Shown piece after piece: positions 1 to 8,342 of a stretch of DNA of 64,000 nucleotides. The stretch lies in NCBI GenBank assembly GCA_022823775.1, contig JAJEHI010000131.1, forward strand, positions 20,755-84,754. Direction: 5' to 3'. The notes beneath the pieces were generated by a model. The model did not search any database. It was not told where the DNA came from and saw only the letters and a list, made by a program, of their open reading frames with translations. The number at the start of each line of letters is the position of its first letter. The stretch's first letter is position 1. Position numbers and translations under genes: made by a program. This DNA comes from Defluviicoccus sp. GTDB lineage: Bacteria; Pseudomonadota; Alphaproteobacteria; MPNO01.

Positions 1-1
1 A

Positions 2-397
2 ACGAGCGCGGCGGGCCAGGAGACGCGGAAGGGGACGAGCTGGCGCGCCGCCCGTTTCCTCCGGCTCTTCGACACCGACGGCAGCGGCACCGTATCGCTG
101 GCGGAAATCCAGGCCGAACAGAAGCGGATCGCCGGGGCGGCCGATGTGGACGGCGACGGCGTCCTGTCGGTCGACGAGTTCCGGCGCCGCGGCCGCCTGA
201 TCCGCAGCCTCGGAGCCACCAGCCTGTTCGACATGCTGGATACAGACGGCGACATGAAGGTCACCCAGGCGGAAATCGAGGCGCCGTCCGCGCGCTGGTT
301 CAAGCGCTACGACGCCAACGGCGACGGAACGGTCGCGGCCGACGAGTTGCCGCGAAGGGGCCCGCCCGCCGGCTGGCGGCGCGGTCACCGGCGGTAA
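2..397 (+). CDS. EF-hand calcium-binding protein (5' end outside window)
   Basis: The reading frame is open from the window edge, so the true start lies upstream. It carries four EF-hand-like loops in a row. They begin DTDGSGTVSLAEI, DVDGDGVLSVDEF, DTDGDMKVTQAEI and DANGDGTVAADEL, each with Asp or Asn at loop positions 1, 3 and 5 and Glu at position 12 (the third loop has Met at position 6 and is less regular). Such proteins bind Ca2+ as buffers or sensors. An internal GTG at 146 would remove the first loop and half of the second, so it is not a credible start. The C-terminus is short and basic. It lies 17 bases upstream of an ECF sigma factor on the same strand, so the two may be co-transcribed. 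Whether it is exported cannot be seen because the N-terminus is missing. Confidence 0.85.
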   Translation, partial: TSAAGQETRKGTSWRAARFLRLFDTDGSGTVSLAEIQAEQKRIAGAADVDGDGVLSVDEFRRRGRLIRSLGATSLFDMLDTDGDMKVTQAEIEAPSARWFKRYDANGDGTVAADELPRRGPPAGWRRGHRR

Positions 398-414
398 CCG
401 AGCCGTCCCGGCGG

Positions 415-1002
415 ATGGAGCCCGCCCGCCAGCAGCCGGCCGCCGAGGAGACGGACGACGGTCTCGTCCTGCGCCTCGCGGACGGCTGCGACGGCGCCAT
501 GGCGACGCTTTCGGGGCGCCATCTCCCGTCGGTTCTGGCCTGCGGGTGGCGTATCCTCGGGGACCGCGCGGAAGCCGAGGATGTCGCTCAGGAGACCTTC
601 GTCCGCTTGCTCCGGAAGGCGCCCGAGTGGCGGACGGACGGCCCCGCTCTGAGGTCCTGGCTGCTGCGGGTGGCGACCAATCTGTGTATCGACCGCCGAC
701 GGGCACGCGCGCGTCTCGCCCCGATGCCCGAGAATATCGATCGATTCGAAGACCGCGAGAACGGATCACTGGACGACGACCTTGCGATCCGGCACGCGGT
801 CAGGAAAGCGGTCGCGGCCCTGCCCGATCGCCAGAGGGCGGCGTTGGTGCTCGTGCACTTCCAGGGATTCAGCGGGCAGGAAGCCGCGAGCGCCCTGGGA
901 GTAAGCACGGAGGCCGTCGAATCGCTTCTCGCGCGCGCCCGCAGGCGGCTACGAAAAACGCTGTCGCCTCATATCGAGAACCTTCTGGAAGTGAGGTCGT
1001 AA
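415..1002 (+). CDS. RNA polymerase sigma factor, ECF subfamily
   Basis: A 195-residue protein with the two-domain layout of sigma-70 ECF factors. A sigma-2 region at about residues 30-95 contains the AEDVAQETFVRLLR helix and the WLLRVATNLCIDRRR segment. A sigma-4 helix-turn-helix at about 130-185 contains ALPDRQRAALVL and SGQEAASALGVSTEAVESLL. It should direct core RNA polymerase to a specific promoter set. It follows the EF-hand gene by 17 bases and precedes a single-pass membrane protein by 2 bases. This is the usual sigma/anti-sigma arrangement. The regulon and signal cannot be read from the sequence. Confidence 0.93.
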   Translation: MEPARQQPAAEETDDGLVLRLADGCDGAMATLSGRHLPSVLACGWRILGDRAEAEDVAQETFVRLLRKAPEWRTDGPALRSWLLRVATNLCIDRRRARARLAPMPENIDRFEDRENGSLDDDLAIRHAVRKAVAALPDRQRAALVLVHFQGFSGQEAASALGVSTEAVESLLARARRRLRKTLSPHIENLLEVRS

Positions 1003-1004
1003 CG

Positions 1005-1634
1005 ATGACCAAAAGAGATCTCCCGAATTCGTCCCCGGCATCCGGTATGTCGCTCGGTCGGTTCGCCGAGCTCGCCCAGGCCTATGGCGGCGATTTCGAA
1101 CGATGGCCCGAAGCCGAACGATATTCCGGGATCTCGCTCGCCGGCCGCTCCGAGGAGGCGAGGACGCTGCTCGCGGAGGCCCATGGGCTCGACTACCTGC
1201 TGTCGCGGTTCGGCGCGCCGCCCGCGCCGTCGGATGCGCTCGTGGAGCGCGTGACCGCGCTCGAACGGGACCCGGCAAGCGCCGTGGAAGTTTCGTCTCC
1301 GGCCGGACGAACCCCGTTTCGCGCCATGCGATCGAACGCGCTGACGGTGTCGGTCGTCCTCAACCTGTTTCTGGCGGCTGCGCTCGGCGGAGTCTGGATC
1401 GGGTCCGGCACCGCGCCCGGCACCGCGTCCGAAGTCGCTTACGGTCTGGCGGACGTCCAGGCGACGCTGTCGGACCAGGACGAAGCCGAAGCCGCGCTCG
1501 GCGAAGAGCTGGGAACTCCGGTCCCGATGGACCCGGACTTCGTAGAGTTCGATTCGGACGCCCCCGACGACTTCGACATCGCCAGTTGGCCGGACGCGGA
1601 ACAACCGTCGATCGGCGGGATTTCGTCGATATAG
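1005..1634 (+). CDS. putative anti-sigma factor, single-pass membrane protein
   Basis: A 209-residue protein starting at ATG 1005, two bases after the sigma stop, so translation is probably coupled. The N-terminal about 85 residues are cytoplasmic and contain AYGGDFERWPEAERY and an Ala/Leu-rich helix. A single membrane segment lies at about residues 108-130 (ALTVSVVLNLFLAAALGG). The C-terminal tail is strongly acidic (PDFVEFDSDAPDDFDIASW). No zinc-binding HxxxCxxC anti-sigma motif is visible. Position, coupling and topology suggest it restrains the neighbouring ECF factor. That function is inferred from context, not from a recognised domain. Confidence 0.7.
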   Translation: MTKRDLPNSSPASGMSLGRFAELAQAYGGDFERWPEAERYSGISLAGRSEEARTLLAEAHGLDYLLSRFGAPPAPSDALVERVTALERDPASAVEVSSPAGRTPFRAMRSNALTVSVVLNLFLAAALGGVWIGSGTAPGTASEVAYGLADVQATLSDQDEAEAALGEELGTPVPMDPDFVEFDSDAPDDFDIASWPDAEQPSIGGISSI

Positions 1635-1696
1635 CGAGGCTTGCCGGGTCGAAACCGCGTTGCCGAAAACGCACCGCAGTGCGTCAAAATCGGAAC

Positions 1697-1725
1697 TTGT
1701 TACAACACTTCCCTGAAAGTATACG
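1697..1725 (+). promoter_or_regulatory. candidate sigma-70 promoter for glnB-glnA
   Basis: A TTGTTA -35-like hexamer (1697-1702) is separated by 17 bases from a TATACG -10-like hexamer (1720-1725), in the 248-base gap before glnB. Both hexamers match four of six consensus positions. No convincing sigma-54 -24/-12 pair (GG...GC) was seen in this gap. This is a prediction from hexamers only. Confidence 0.35.
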
Positions 1726-1729
1726 CTGA

Positions 1730-2221
<492 letters not shown>

Positions 2222-2278
2222 GCGCGCCCGCCCGGCGGCCGGAGTTCACGCAACCCAATCGTTCCAGGGAATCCAACC

Positions 2279-3688
2279 ATGTCCGACGCATCCAAAATTC
2301 TCGATCTCATCGAGGAGCACGACGTCAAGTACGTCGATTTCCGCTTTACCGACCCGCGCGGAAAGTGGCAGCACACGGCGCAGGCGGTGAAGACGGTCGA
2401 TGAGGACCTGATCGCCTCCGGCATCATGTTCGACGGCTCGTCGATCGCCGGCTGGAAGGACATCTCCGAATCGGACATGTGCCTGATGCCGGACCCGGAC
2501 ACCGCCGTCCTCGACCCGTTCTCGGCACAGACCTCGCTGATCCTGTTCTGCGACGTGCTGGAGCCCACGACGGGCCAGCCCTACACCCGCGATCCGCGCT
2601 CGACCGCCAAACGCGCCGAGGCCTACCTCAACCAGTCGGGTATCGGCGACCGGGCCATGTTCGGTCCGGAGCTCGAGTTCTTCGTGTTCGACGACGTGCG
2701 TTTCGAAGTTTCGATGAACAACACCTTCTACTCGATCGACGAGGAGGAAGGCCCCTACAACACCGCGCGGAGCTTCGAAGGCGGCAATATCGGCCATCGC
2801 CCGGCGATCAAGGGCGGCTACTTCCCGGTGCCGCCTGTCGATTCGCTGAGCGATCTGCGGGCGGAAATGCTGAGCGTGATGGGCGAAATGGGCGTCGACA
2901 TCGAAAAGCACCACCACGAGGTGGCACCCAGCCAGAACGAGCTCGGCATCCGCGGCGACGATCTGCTGGGCATCGCCGACCAAGTGCAAATCTACAAATA
3001 CGTCGTGCAGTGCGTCGCCCACTCCTACGGCAAGACCGCGACCTTCATGCCGAAGCCGATCGTCGACGACAACGGATCGGGGATGCACGTCCACCAGTCG
3101 ATCTGGAAGGACGACAAGCCTGTATTCGCCGGTTCCAGCTATGCCGACCTGTCGGAGAACGCGCTCCACTACATCGGCGGGATCATCAAGCACGCCAAGG
3201 CGATCAACGCTTTCTCGAACCCCACGACGAACAGCTACAAGCGTCTCGTCCCGGGTTTCGAGGCACCGGTTCTGCTCGCCTACTCCGCGCGCAATCGCTC
3301 GGCCGCCTGCCGCATTCCGTTCTCTTCGAGCCCCAAGGGCAAGCGCGTCGAGGTCCGTTTCCCCGATCCGTCGGCAAATCCCTACCTCGCCTTCGCGGCC
3401 ATGCTGATGGCGGGCATCGACGGCATCGAGAACAAGATCCATCCGGGCGATCCGATGGACAAGAATCTCTACGATCTGCCGCCCGAGGAGCTGAAGGGTA
3501 TCCCGACGGTCTGCCACTCGCTCCGCGAGGCGGTCGACGCGCTCGACGCCGACCGCGATTTCCTCAAGAAGGGCGACGTCTTTACCGACGATCTGATCGA
3601 CGGCTATCTCGACCTCAGGCGGGAAGAGATCCAGGCCTTCGAGTACACGCCGCATCCGATCGAGTTCGCGCTCTACTACAGCGTTTGA
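2279..3688 (+). CDS. glnA: glutamine synthetase, type I
   Basis: A 469-residue GSI, the same length as the enterobacterial enzyme. It makes glutamine from glutamate, ammonia and ATP in the cytoplasm as a dodecamer. Visible motifs are [10 protein letters not shown], the metal-binding [10 protein letters not shown] and [21 protein letters not shown], the ATP/glutamate region [11 protein letters not shown] and [20 protein letters not shown]. The adenylylation site NLYDLP is present with Tyr398, so activity should be under GlnE/PII control. It forms an operon with glnB and is followed by a strong intrinsic terminator at 3716-3744. Confidence 0.98.
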   Translation: MSDASKILDLIEEHDVKYVDFRFTDPRGKWQHTAQAVKTVDEDLIASGIMFDGSSIAGWKDISESDMCLMPDPDTAVLDPFSAQTSLILFCDVLEPTTGQPYTRDPRSTAKRAEAYLNQSGIGDRAMFGPELEFFVFDDVRFEVSMNNTFYSIDEEEGPYNTARSFEGGNIGHRPAIKGGYFPVPPVDSLSDLRAEMLSVMGEMGVDIEKHHHEVAPSQNELGIRGDDLLGIADQVQIYKYVVQCVAHSYGKTATFMPKPIVDDNGSGMHVHQSIWKDDKPVFAGSSYADLSENALHYIGGIIKHAKAINAFSNPTTNSYKRLVPGFEAPVLLAYSARNRSAACRIPFSSSPKGKRVEVRFPDPSANPYLAFAAMLMAGIDGIENKIHPGDPMDKNLYDLPPEELKGIPTVCHSLREAVDALDADRDFLKKGDVFTDDLIDGYLDLRREEIQAFEYTPHPIEFALYYSV

Positions 3689-3715
3689 GGATCGCGGAGC
3701 GCGGACATCCGGAAC

Positions 3716-3744
3716 GGGGCCGGTTTTCGAACCGGCCCCTTTTT
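3716..3744 (+). terminator. intrinsic terminator of glnB-glnA
   Basis: A perfect 10-base-pair stem (GGGGCCGGTT at 3716-3725 with AACCGGCCCC at 3730-3739) closes a TTCG tetraloop. A run of five T follows directly. It lies 28 bases past the glnA stop codon, as expected for a Rho-independent terminator. Confidence 0.93.
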
Positions 3745-3850
3745 CCCGTTCGTTCCGGCACTGAAACGCAGGGTCTTGTTATTCCCTCGGACCTGGCTAC
3801 CATATCCTGCGTTTCCCGCTGATCCGATCGGTTTCGCATTCGCAGCTCCG

Positions 3851-5827
3851 ATGCCGCGCGCCGCCGCCAAATCCTCGTCCAGGGCCGAACGTTACTCGGC
3901 ACGGGACATCGAAGTCCTCGAAGGCCTCGAGCCGGTACGCCGGCGGCCCGGCATGTATATCGGCGGCACCGACGAGGCGGCTCTCCACCATCTCGCGGCG
4001 GAAGTGCTCGACAACGCGATGGACGAGGTCGTCGCCGGGCACGCGACATGGATCGATCTCGCGCTCGAAGGGGACGGCTCGGTCACCGTCCGCGACAACG
4101 TGCGCGGCATTCCGATCGATCCTCATCCGAAATTTGCTGACAAATCCGCTCTGGAGATCGTGCTCACCACGCTCCACGCGGGAGGCAAGTTCGGCGGCGA
4201 TGTCTACAAGACGGCGGGCGGGCTGCACGGTGTCGGCATTTCTGTCGTCAATGCGCTCAGCGACCGGATGACGGTCGAGGTCGCGCGCGACCGCACGCTC
4301 TGGGCGCAGACCTACAGCCGCGGCACGCCCTCGGGCCCGCTCGAGAACAGGGGAGGCGCCGGGAAAAGGCGCGGCACGACCGTCCGGTTCCACCCCGATC
4401 CGAAAATCTTCGGCGATTCGGCATCGCTTCGCGCCGAGCGGCTTTATGCGCTCGCGCGATCCAAGGCCTATCTGTCGAAGGGCGTGGAAATCCGCTGGCG
4501 ATGCGCCGAGGACCGCCGCCGCGCGTGCCCCGAAGTGCCGGCCAAGGAAACGCTCTGCTTTCCGGGCGGTCTTGCCGACGATCTCAGGGACACGCTTGCC
4601 GACGCGGTACTGATCGGCGAGCGTCCGTTCGCCGGCGAGGCCGCGCTCAACGGCGGCGGCCGTGCGGAATGGGCCATCGCGTGGCCGGAAGGCGGGCCGC
4701 GCCAGTTCCGTTCCTATTGCAACACGGTCCCGACCCTGCAGGGAGGAACGCACGACAACGGCTTTCGCGCCGCGCTGATGCGGGGCCTCAAGGCTTACGG
4801 CGAGCTCGTCGGTAACAGGCGTGCCGCCCAGATTGCCGGCGAGGACGTCCTCGGGGACGCTTGCGGGTTGCTGTCGGTGTTCGTCCGCGATCCGGTGTTT
4901 CAGGGACAGACCAAGGACCGGCTGTCCACCGCATCCGTGACGCGGCTGGTCGACAACGCGGTCAAGGATCACTTCGACCACTTCCTGACCGGCGATCCGG
5001 CGAGCGCCGGCACGCTCCTCGAATATGTCGTCGAACGCGCCGAGGACCGGTTGAGGCGCAAGCAGGACCGCGCGTTCTCGCGCAAGACTCCGACGCGGCG
5101 CGTCAGGCTTCCAGGCAAGCTCACCGATTGCAGCCGGGCGTCGGCCGACGGGACCGAGATATTCCTCGTCGAGGGCGATTCGGCGGGCGGTTCCGCGAAG
5201 CAGGCGCGCAACCGCGAAACCCAGGCGATTCTCCCGCTCCGCGGAAAGATCCTCAACGTGGCGAGCGCTTCGGTCGAGAAGCTGCGCCAGAACCAGGATC
5301 TCGCCGACCTCGTCCAGGCGCTCGGCTGCGGCCGGGGCACCGAATACGATGACGACAAGCTCCGCTACGAACGGGTCATCATCATGACCGACGCCGACGT
5401 GGACGGCGCCCACATCGCCTCGCTCCTGATGACGTTCTTTTTCCGCGAAATGCCGCGCCTGATCGAGAATGGCCATCTCTATCTCGCCGCGCCTCCGCTC
5501 TACCGCGTGAGCCAGGGAGGACAAACGCTCTACGCACGGGACGACGAACATCGCGACCGGCTGATCGCCGAGCAATTCCAGGGCCGCGGCAAGATAGAGG
5601 TCAGCCGTTTCAAGGGGCTCGGAGAGATGCCCCCGGGACAGCTTCGCGACACCACCATGGACCCGGCGCAGCGGAGCCTCTACCGGATCGGCATCGCCAA
5701 CGGAGAGGCCGCGGACGGCACCGGATCGACCGAAGACCTCGTCGAACGGCTGATGGGCCGCAAGCCGGAACTGCGGCTCGCCTTCATCCGCGAGCGCGCG
5801 CCCGCCGTCGAGGAGATCGATATCTGA
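3851..5827 (+). CDS. parE: DNA topoisomerase IV subunit B
   Basis: A 658-residue type IIA topoisomerase ATPase subunit that decatenates chromosomes together with ParC. The GHKL ATPase domain comes first, with RRRPGMYIGG, EVLDNAMDEVVAGHA and GGLHGVGISVVNALS. The transducer domain follows. The TOPRIM domain has EGDSAGGSAKQARNRETQAI and DADVDGAHIASLL, and the C-terminal part has RFKGLGEMPPGQL. The short length and the LRGKILNV variant after the TOPRIM Glu/Ser motif favour ParE over GyrB. The ATG at 3851 was chosen. An in-frame TTG at 3776 would add 25 residues unlike the family N-terminus. parC is not in the window. Confidence 0.93.
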   Translation: MPRAAAKSSSRAERYSARDIEVLEGLEPVRRRPGMYIGGTDEAALHHLAAEVLDNAMDEVVAGHATWIDLALEGDGSVTVRDNVRGIPIDPHPKFADKSALEIVLTTLHAGGKFGGDVYKTAGGLHGVGISVVNALSDRMTVEVARDRTLWAQTYSRGTPSGPLENRGGAGKRRGTTVRFHPDPKIFGDSASLRAERLYALARSKAYLSKGVEIRWRCAEDRRRACPEVPAKETLCFPGGLADDLRDTLADAVLIGERPFAGEAALNGGGRAEWAIAWPEGGPRQFRSYCNTVPTLQGGTHDNGFRAALMRGLKAYGELVGNRRAAQIAGEDVLGDACGLLSVFVRDPVFQGQTKDRLSTASVTRLVDNAVKDHFDHFLTGDPASAGTLLEYVVERAEDRLRRKQDRAFSRKTPTRRVRLPGKLTDCSRASADGTEIFLVEGDSAGGSAKQARNRETQAILPLRGKILNVASASVEKLRQNQDLADLVQALGCGRGTEYDDDKLRYERVIIMTDADVDGAHIASLLMTFFFREMPRLIENGHLYLAAPPLYRVSQGGQTLYARDDEHRDRLIAEQFQGRGKIEVSRFKGLGEMPPGQLRDTTMDPAQRSLYRIGIANGEAADGTGSTEDLVERLMGRKPELRLAFIRERAPAVEEIDI

Positions 5828-5943
5828 GCCTTCGCGGTTCGACCGTCGCCGAACGATCATTTGACAAAAGGGGCCGGAAGGACCAAATGAGGTGCAGCCG
5901 CAAGGCAGAGCATCTTCCCTGGTAGAATTCCTTCCGGATATCA

Positions 5944-7314
5944 ATGGGTTTTGACGAACTTGGGCTTGGGCCCGACGTGCTTCGCGCAATCGGGGATGTC
6001 GGTTACGAAACGCCGACGCCGATTCAGGAACAATCCATCCCCGCCGCGCTGACCGGCCGCGATATTCTCGGCTGCGCGCAGACGGGGACGGGCAAGACGG
6101 CCTCGTTCGTCCTCCCGATGATCGAGATATTGTCTTCGGGGCGGGCCCGCGCGCGGATGCCGCGCTCGCTGATCCTGACGCCGACGCGCGAACTCGCGAT
6201 GCAGATCGCGGAAAATTTCGACGACTACGGCAAGTTCCACAAGCTCTCCCAGGCGCTCCTGATCGGCGGCGTCTCGATGGACGACCAGTCGAACAAGCTG
6301 GATCGCGGCGTCGACGTTCTGATCGCGACGCCCGGGCGTCTGATCGATCACCTGGAGAGCGGCCGTATCCTGTTGAACGACATCAAGGTTCTGGTGATCG
6401 ACGAAGCGGACAGGATGCTCGACATGGGCTTCATTCCCGATGTCGAGAAGATCGTCGGCCAATTGCCGAAGATCCGCCAGACCCTGTTCTTTTCCGCCAC
6501 CATGCCGGCGGAAATCCGGCGCCTCGCCGATGCCTTCCTGATGAATCCGAAGGAAATTCACGTGACCCCGCCGGCGAGCCCGGCGGAGACGGTGGTGCAG
6601 CATCTCAGCGTGGTCGGGACTCAGGACAAACGGGCGGCTTTGCGCAGCATCATCCGGAGCGAAGACGTTCAGAACGCGCTCGTTTTCTGCAACCGCAAAC
6701 GCGACGTCGACATCCTGTACCGCTCGCTCAAGAAGCACGGATTCGCGGCGGCGGCGCTCCATGGCGACATGCCCCAGCCCGTTCGGCTGGAAACCCTCGA
6801 GGCGTTCCGCAAGAACGAAGTACGGATCCTGGTCGCGAGCGACGTCGCCGCACGCGGGCTCGACATCGTCGACCTTTCGCATGTCTTCAATTTCGACGTT
6901 CCCTACAACCCGGAAGACTATATCCACCGGATCGGCCGCACCGGACGGGCCGGAAAGGAAGGCCGCGCGTTCACCCTCGCCACGCCCGACGATACGGATG
7001 CGGTGGCAGCCGTCACACGGATGCTCGGTAAGGAAATCCCGGGGTTCGAGGTGGAGGGTCTTGAGGGCGGCCAGCTCGCCGAGCCGTCGGAAAAGCAGGG
7101 TCGGAGACGCCGTCCCTCGAAGGCCAAGACCGCCTCGAAGGCCGAGGCGAAGCCTGCCGCCGCCCGCGAGACCGAACCCGCGCCGGCGAGACGCCAGCGG
7201 CGCAAGCCGGCGACTACGAAGGAAAAGGCGCCCGCCGTCGAGTCGGTGGTCGGCATGGGCAGCCATGTCCCCGCCTTCATGCTGAGGCCCGCGCGGAGCG
7301 GGGAGGCGGGCTGA
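5944..7314 (+). CDS. DEAD-box ATP-dependent RNA helicase (RhlE-like)
   Basis: A 456-residue helicase. In order it shows the Q motif (YETPTPIQEQSIP), motif I (AQTGTGKT), Ia (PTREL), II (DEADRMLDMGF), III (SATMP), V (VASDVAARGLDI) and VI (HRIGRTGRAG). A basic, low-complexity tail of about 85 residues, rich in Lys, Arg and Ala, follows and should help RNA binding. It unwinds structured RNA, typically in ribosome assembly or cold adaptation. The 116-base upstream gap contains a perfect TTGACA at 5861-5866, but no good -10 at the correct distance. The stop overlaps the next start (TGATG), so the two genes are translationally coupled. Confidence 0.94.
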   Translation: MGFDELGLGPDVLRAIGDVGYETPTPIQEQSIPAALTGRDILGCAQTGTGKTASFVLPMIEILSSGRARARMPRSLILTPTRELAMQIAENFDDYGKFHKLSQALLIGGVSMDDQSNKLDRGVDVLIATPGRLIDHLESGRILLNDIKVLVIDEADRMLDMGFIPDVEKIVGQLPKIRQTLFFSATMPAEIRRLADAFLMNPKEIHVTPPASPAETVVQHLSVVGTQDKRAALRSIIRSEDVQNALVFCNRKRDVDILYRSLKKHGFAAAALHGDMPQPVRLETLEAFRKNEVRILVASDVAARGLDIVDLSHVFNFDVPYNPEDYIHRIGRTGRAGKEGRAFTLATPDDTDAVAAVTRMLGKEIPGFEVEGLEGGQLAEPSEKQGRRRRPSKAKTASKAEAKPAAARETEPAPARRQRRKPATTKEKAPAVESVVGMGSHVPAFMLRPARSGEAG

Positions 7315-7556
7315 TGCAGACCATCTTCGTCATGGTCAAGTGCGATCTGGGACAAGCCTACAAGGTCGCGGCGGACGCGATCGAACAGATCGAACAGGCC
7401 TCGGAAATCCACTCGATTTCGGGCCAGTTCGACCTGTTGATGAAGTTCTACCTGGCCGACGACCAGGACATCGGGCACTTCGTGACGGAAAAGGTCCAGC
7501 TGATCCCCGGGGTCAAGGACACGTTCACGCTGATCACCTTCAAGGCGTTCAGCTAA
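7314..7556 (+). CDS. stand-alone Lrp/AsnC ligand-binding (RAM) domain protein
   Basis: An 80-residue protein made only of the alpha/beta RAM domain found at the C-terminus of Lrp/AsnC regulators (MQTIFVMVKCDLGQAYKVAA, then VTEKVQLIPGVKDTFTLITF). No helix-turn-helix is present. Stand-alone RAM proteins form decamer rings or heteromerise with full-length Lrp proteins and bind amino acids. The ATG overlaps the stop of the DEAD-box helicase by one base, indicating coupled translation. The ligand and partner are unknown. Confidence 0.85.
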   Translation: MQTIFVMVKCDLGQAYKVAADAIEQIEQASEIHSISGQFDLLMKFYLADDQDIGHFVTEKVQLIPGVKDTFTLITFKAFS

Positions 7557-7605
7557 GGTATTTTTCGATCGGGCACGATCCGGGGCCGGCTGCCGCCCGA
7601 GAGAT

Positions 7606-7712
7606 CCCCCTCACCCTAACCCTCTCCCCGGTGGGGAGAGGGGACTCGTTCGCCGTCGCCTCCTGCTTACCTTCTCCCCTCCCGCTTGCGGGAGGGGCCG
7701 TGGGAGGGTGGG
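7606..7712. repeat. REP-like intergenic element with two hairpins
   Basis: The element begins with the motif CCCTCACCCTAACCCTCTCC, common in proteobacterial intergenic repeats. Hairpin A pairs CCCTCTCCCC (7620-7629) with GGGGAGAGGG (7633-7642). Hairpin B pairs CCCCTCCCGC (7676-7685) with GCGGGAGGGG (7688-7697). The end is a GGGAGGGTGGG stretch roughly complementary to the start. It fills the gap between the RAM gene and the next, convergent gene. Only one copy lies in this window. Confidence 0.7.
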
Positions 7713-7825
7713 CCGGGGCGGTACGAACTGCGGCGGCCCGGTCTGGTCGGAAAATGCTATAGCCCAGATCGTTCCCCGCAGTGAGGCAGGAATGAAATGT
7801 ATTCCGCTTCAAGGGAATTCCGAAA

Positions 7826-8296
7826 CTACATTACTTCAGGGGTTAAACCCGCCGGAAACTGGTCGAAACCGTCCAGTCTTAGCGTCTTTCCTGTAACTGT
7901 TTCTATGAACTCCGCGCTTTCCGGAACATGAGGAAAGCCTCGCTTCAGATGGCCCCACATTTCGCGCCCTTTGGTCCGCAGCTCCGTTCGAGCCACCGCA
8001 CGCAGCGTATGAACCCAAACCATCATTGCGGCAGCATCTGATCTTTCCCCGGTCTTTTGAAATTCAGTTGTCAACTTGCTGAGTTCGAGCACGGCTTGGG
8101 GCGTCGTACCCATGAGCAAGATTGGATCGAGGAGGTCATAACCCTTGAGTGTCGCGAGGTTGTGCCTCATGTGAGTCGCCGTCGCGACTACCATGCCAAT
8201 TTCGCCGCCATCCATCCCGCGTAGAATATCCAAGTACCCTCCAATTTCTTTCGCTTGGCGTTTCTTGGACCAATTGTCTATCGCCCGTCCAAACAT
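7826..8296 (-). CDS. hypothetical protein, lower-GC gene
   Basis: A 156-residue protein beginning MFGRAIDNWSKKRQAKEIGG. ATG 8296 was chosen because GAGGT sits just upstream. A longer start at 8362 would run into the neighbouring gene. No membrane segment or signal peptide is seen and it looks all-helical. I do not recognise the family. The base composition is visibly lower in GC than every neighbour, with many AT-rich codons, which suggests recent acquisition. It is on the same strand as the catabolic genes upstream, separated from the FAH-family gene by 46 bases, with a REP-like element downstream. Confidence 0.65.
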   Translation of the reverse strand: MFGRAIDNWSKKRQAKEIGGYLDILRGMDGGEIGMVVATATHMRHNLATLKGYDLLDPILLMGTTPQAVLELSKLTTEFQKTGERSDAAAMMVWVHTLRAVARTELRTKGREMWGHLKRGFPHVPESAEFIETVTGKTLRLDGFDQFPAGLTPEVM

Positions 8297-8342
8297 ACCG
8301 ACCTCATTTCCCTCGCCGCTTCTCTGTTGGGTCAAACCCGGT

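Noticed and set aside
2246..3655. A 469-codon open frame on the minus strand, exactly opposite glnA
   Set aside because: It is a codon-bias shadow in GC-rich DNA. The plus strand encodes an unmistakable glutamine synthetase and the minus frame has no recognisable motif.
5861..5889. Promoter for the DEAD-box helicase with TTGACA
   Set aside because: The -35 hexamer is perfect, but no acceptable -10 lies 16-18 bases downstream, so it was not listed as a feature.
3797..5989. A 730-codon minus-strand frame opposite parE
   Set aside because: Same shadow effect. The ParE frame has all family motifs and the antisense product is Arg/Ala-rich without domains.
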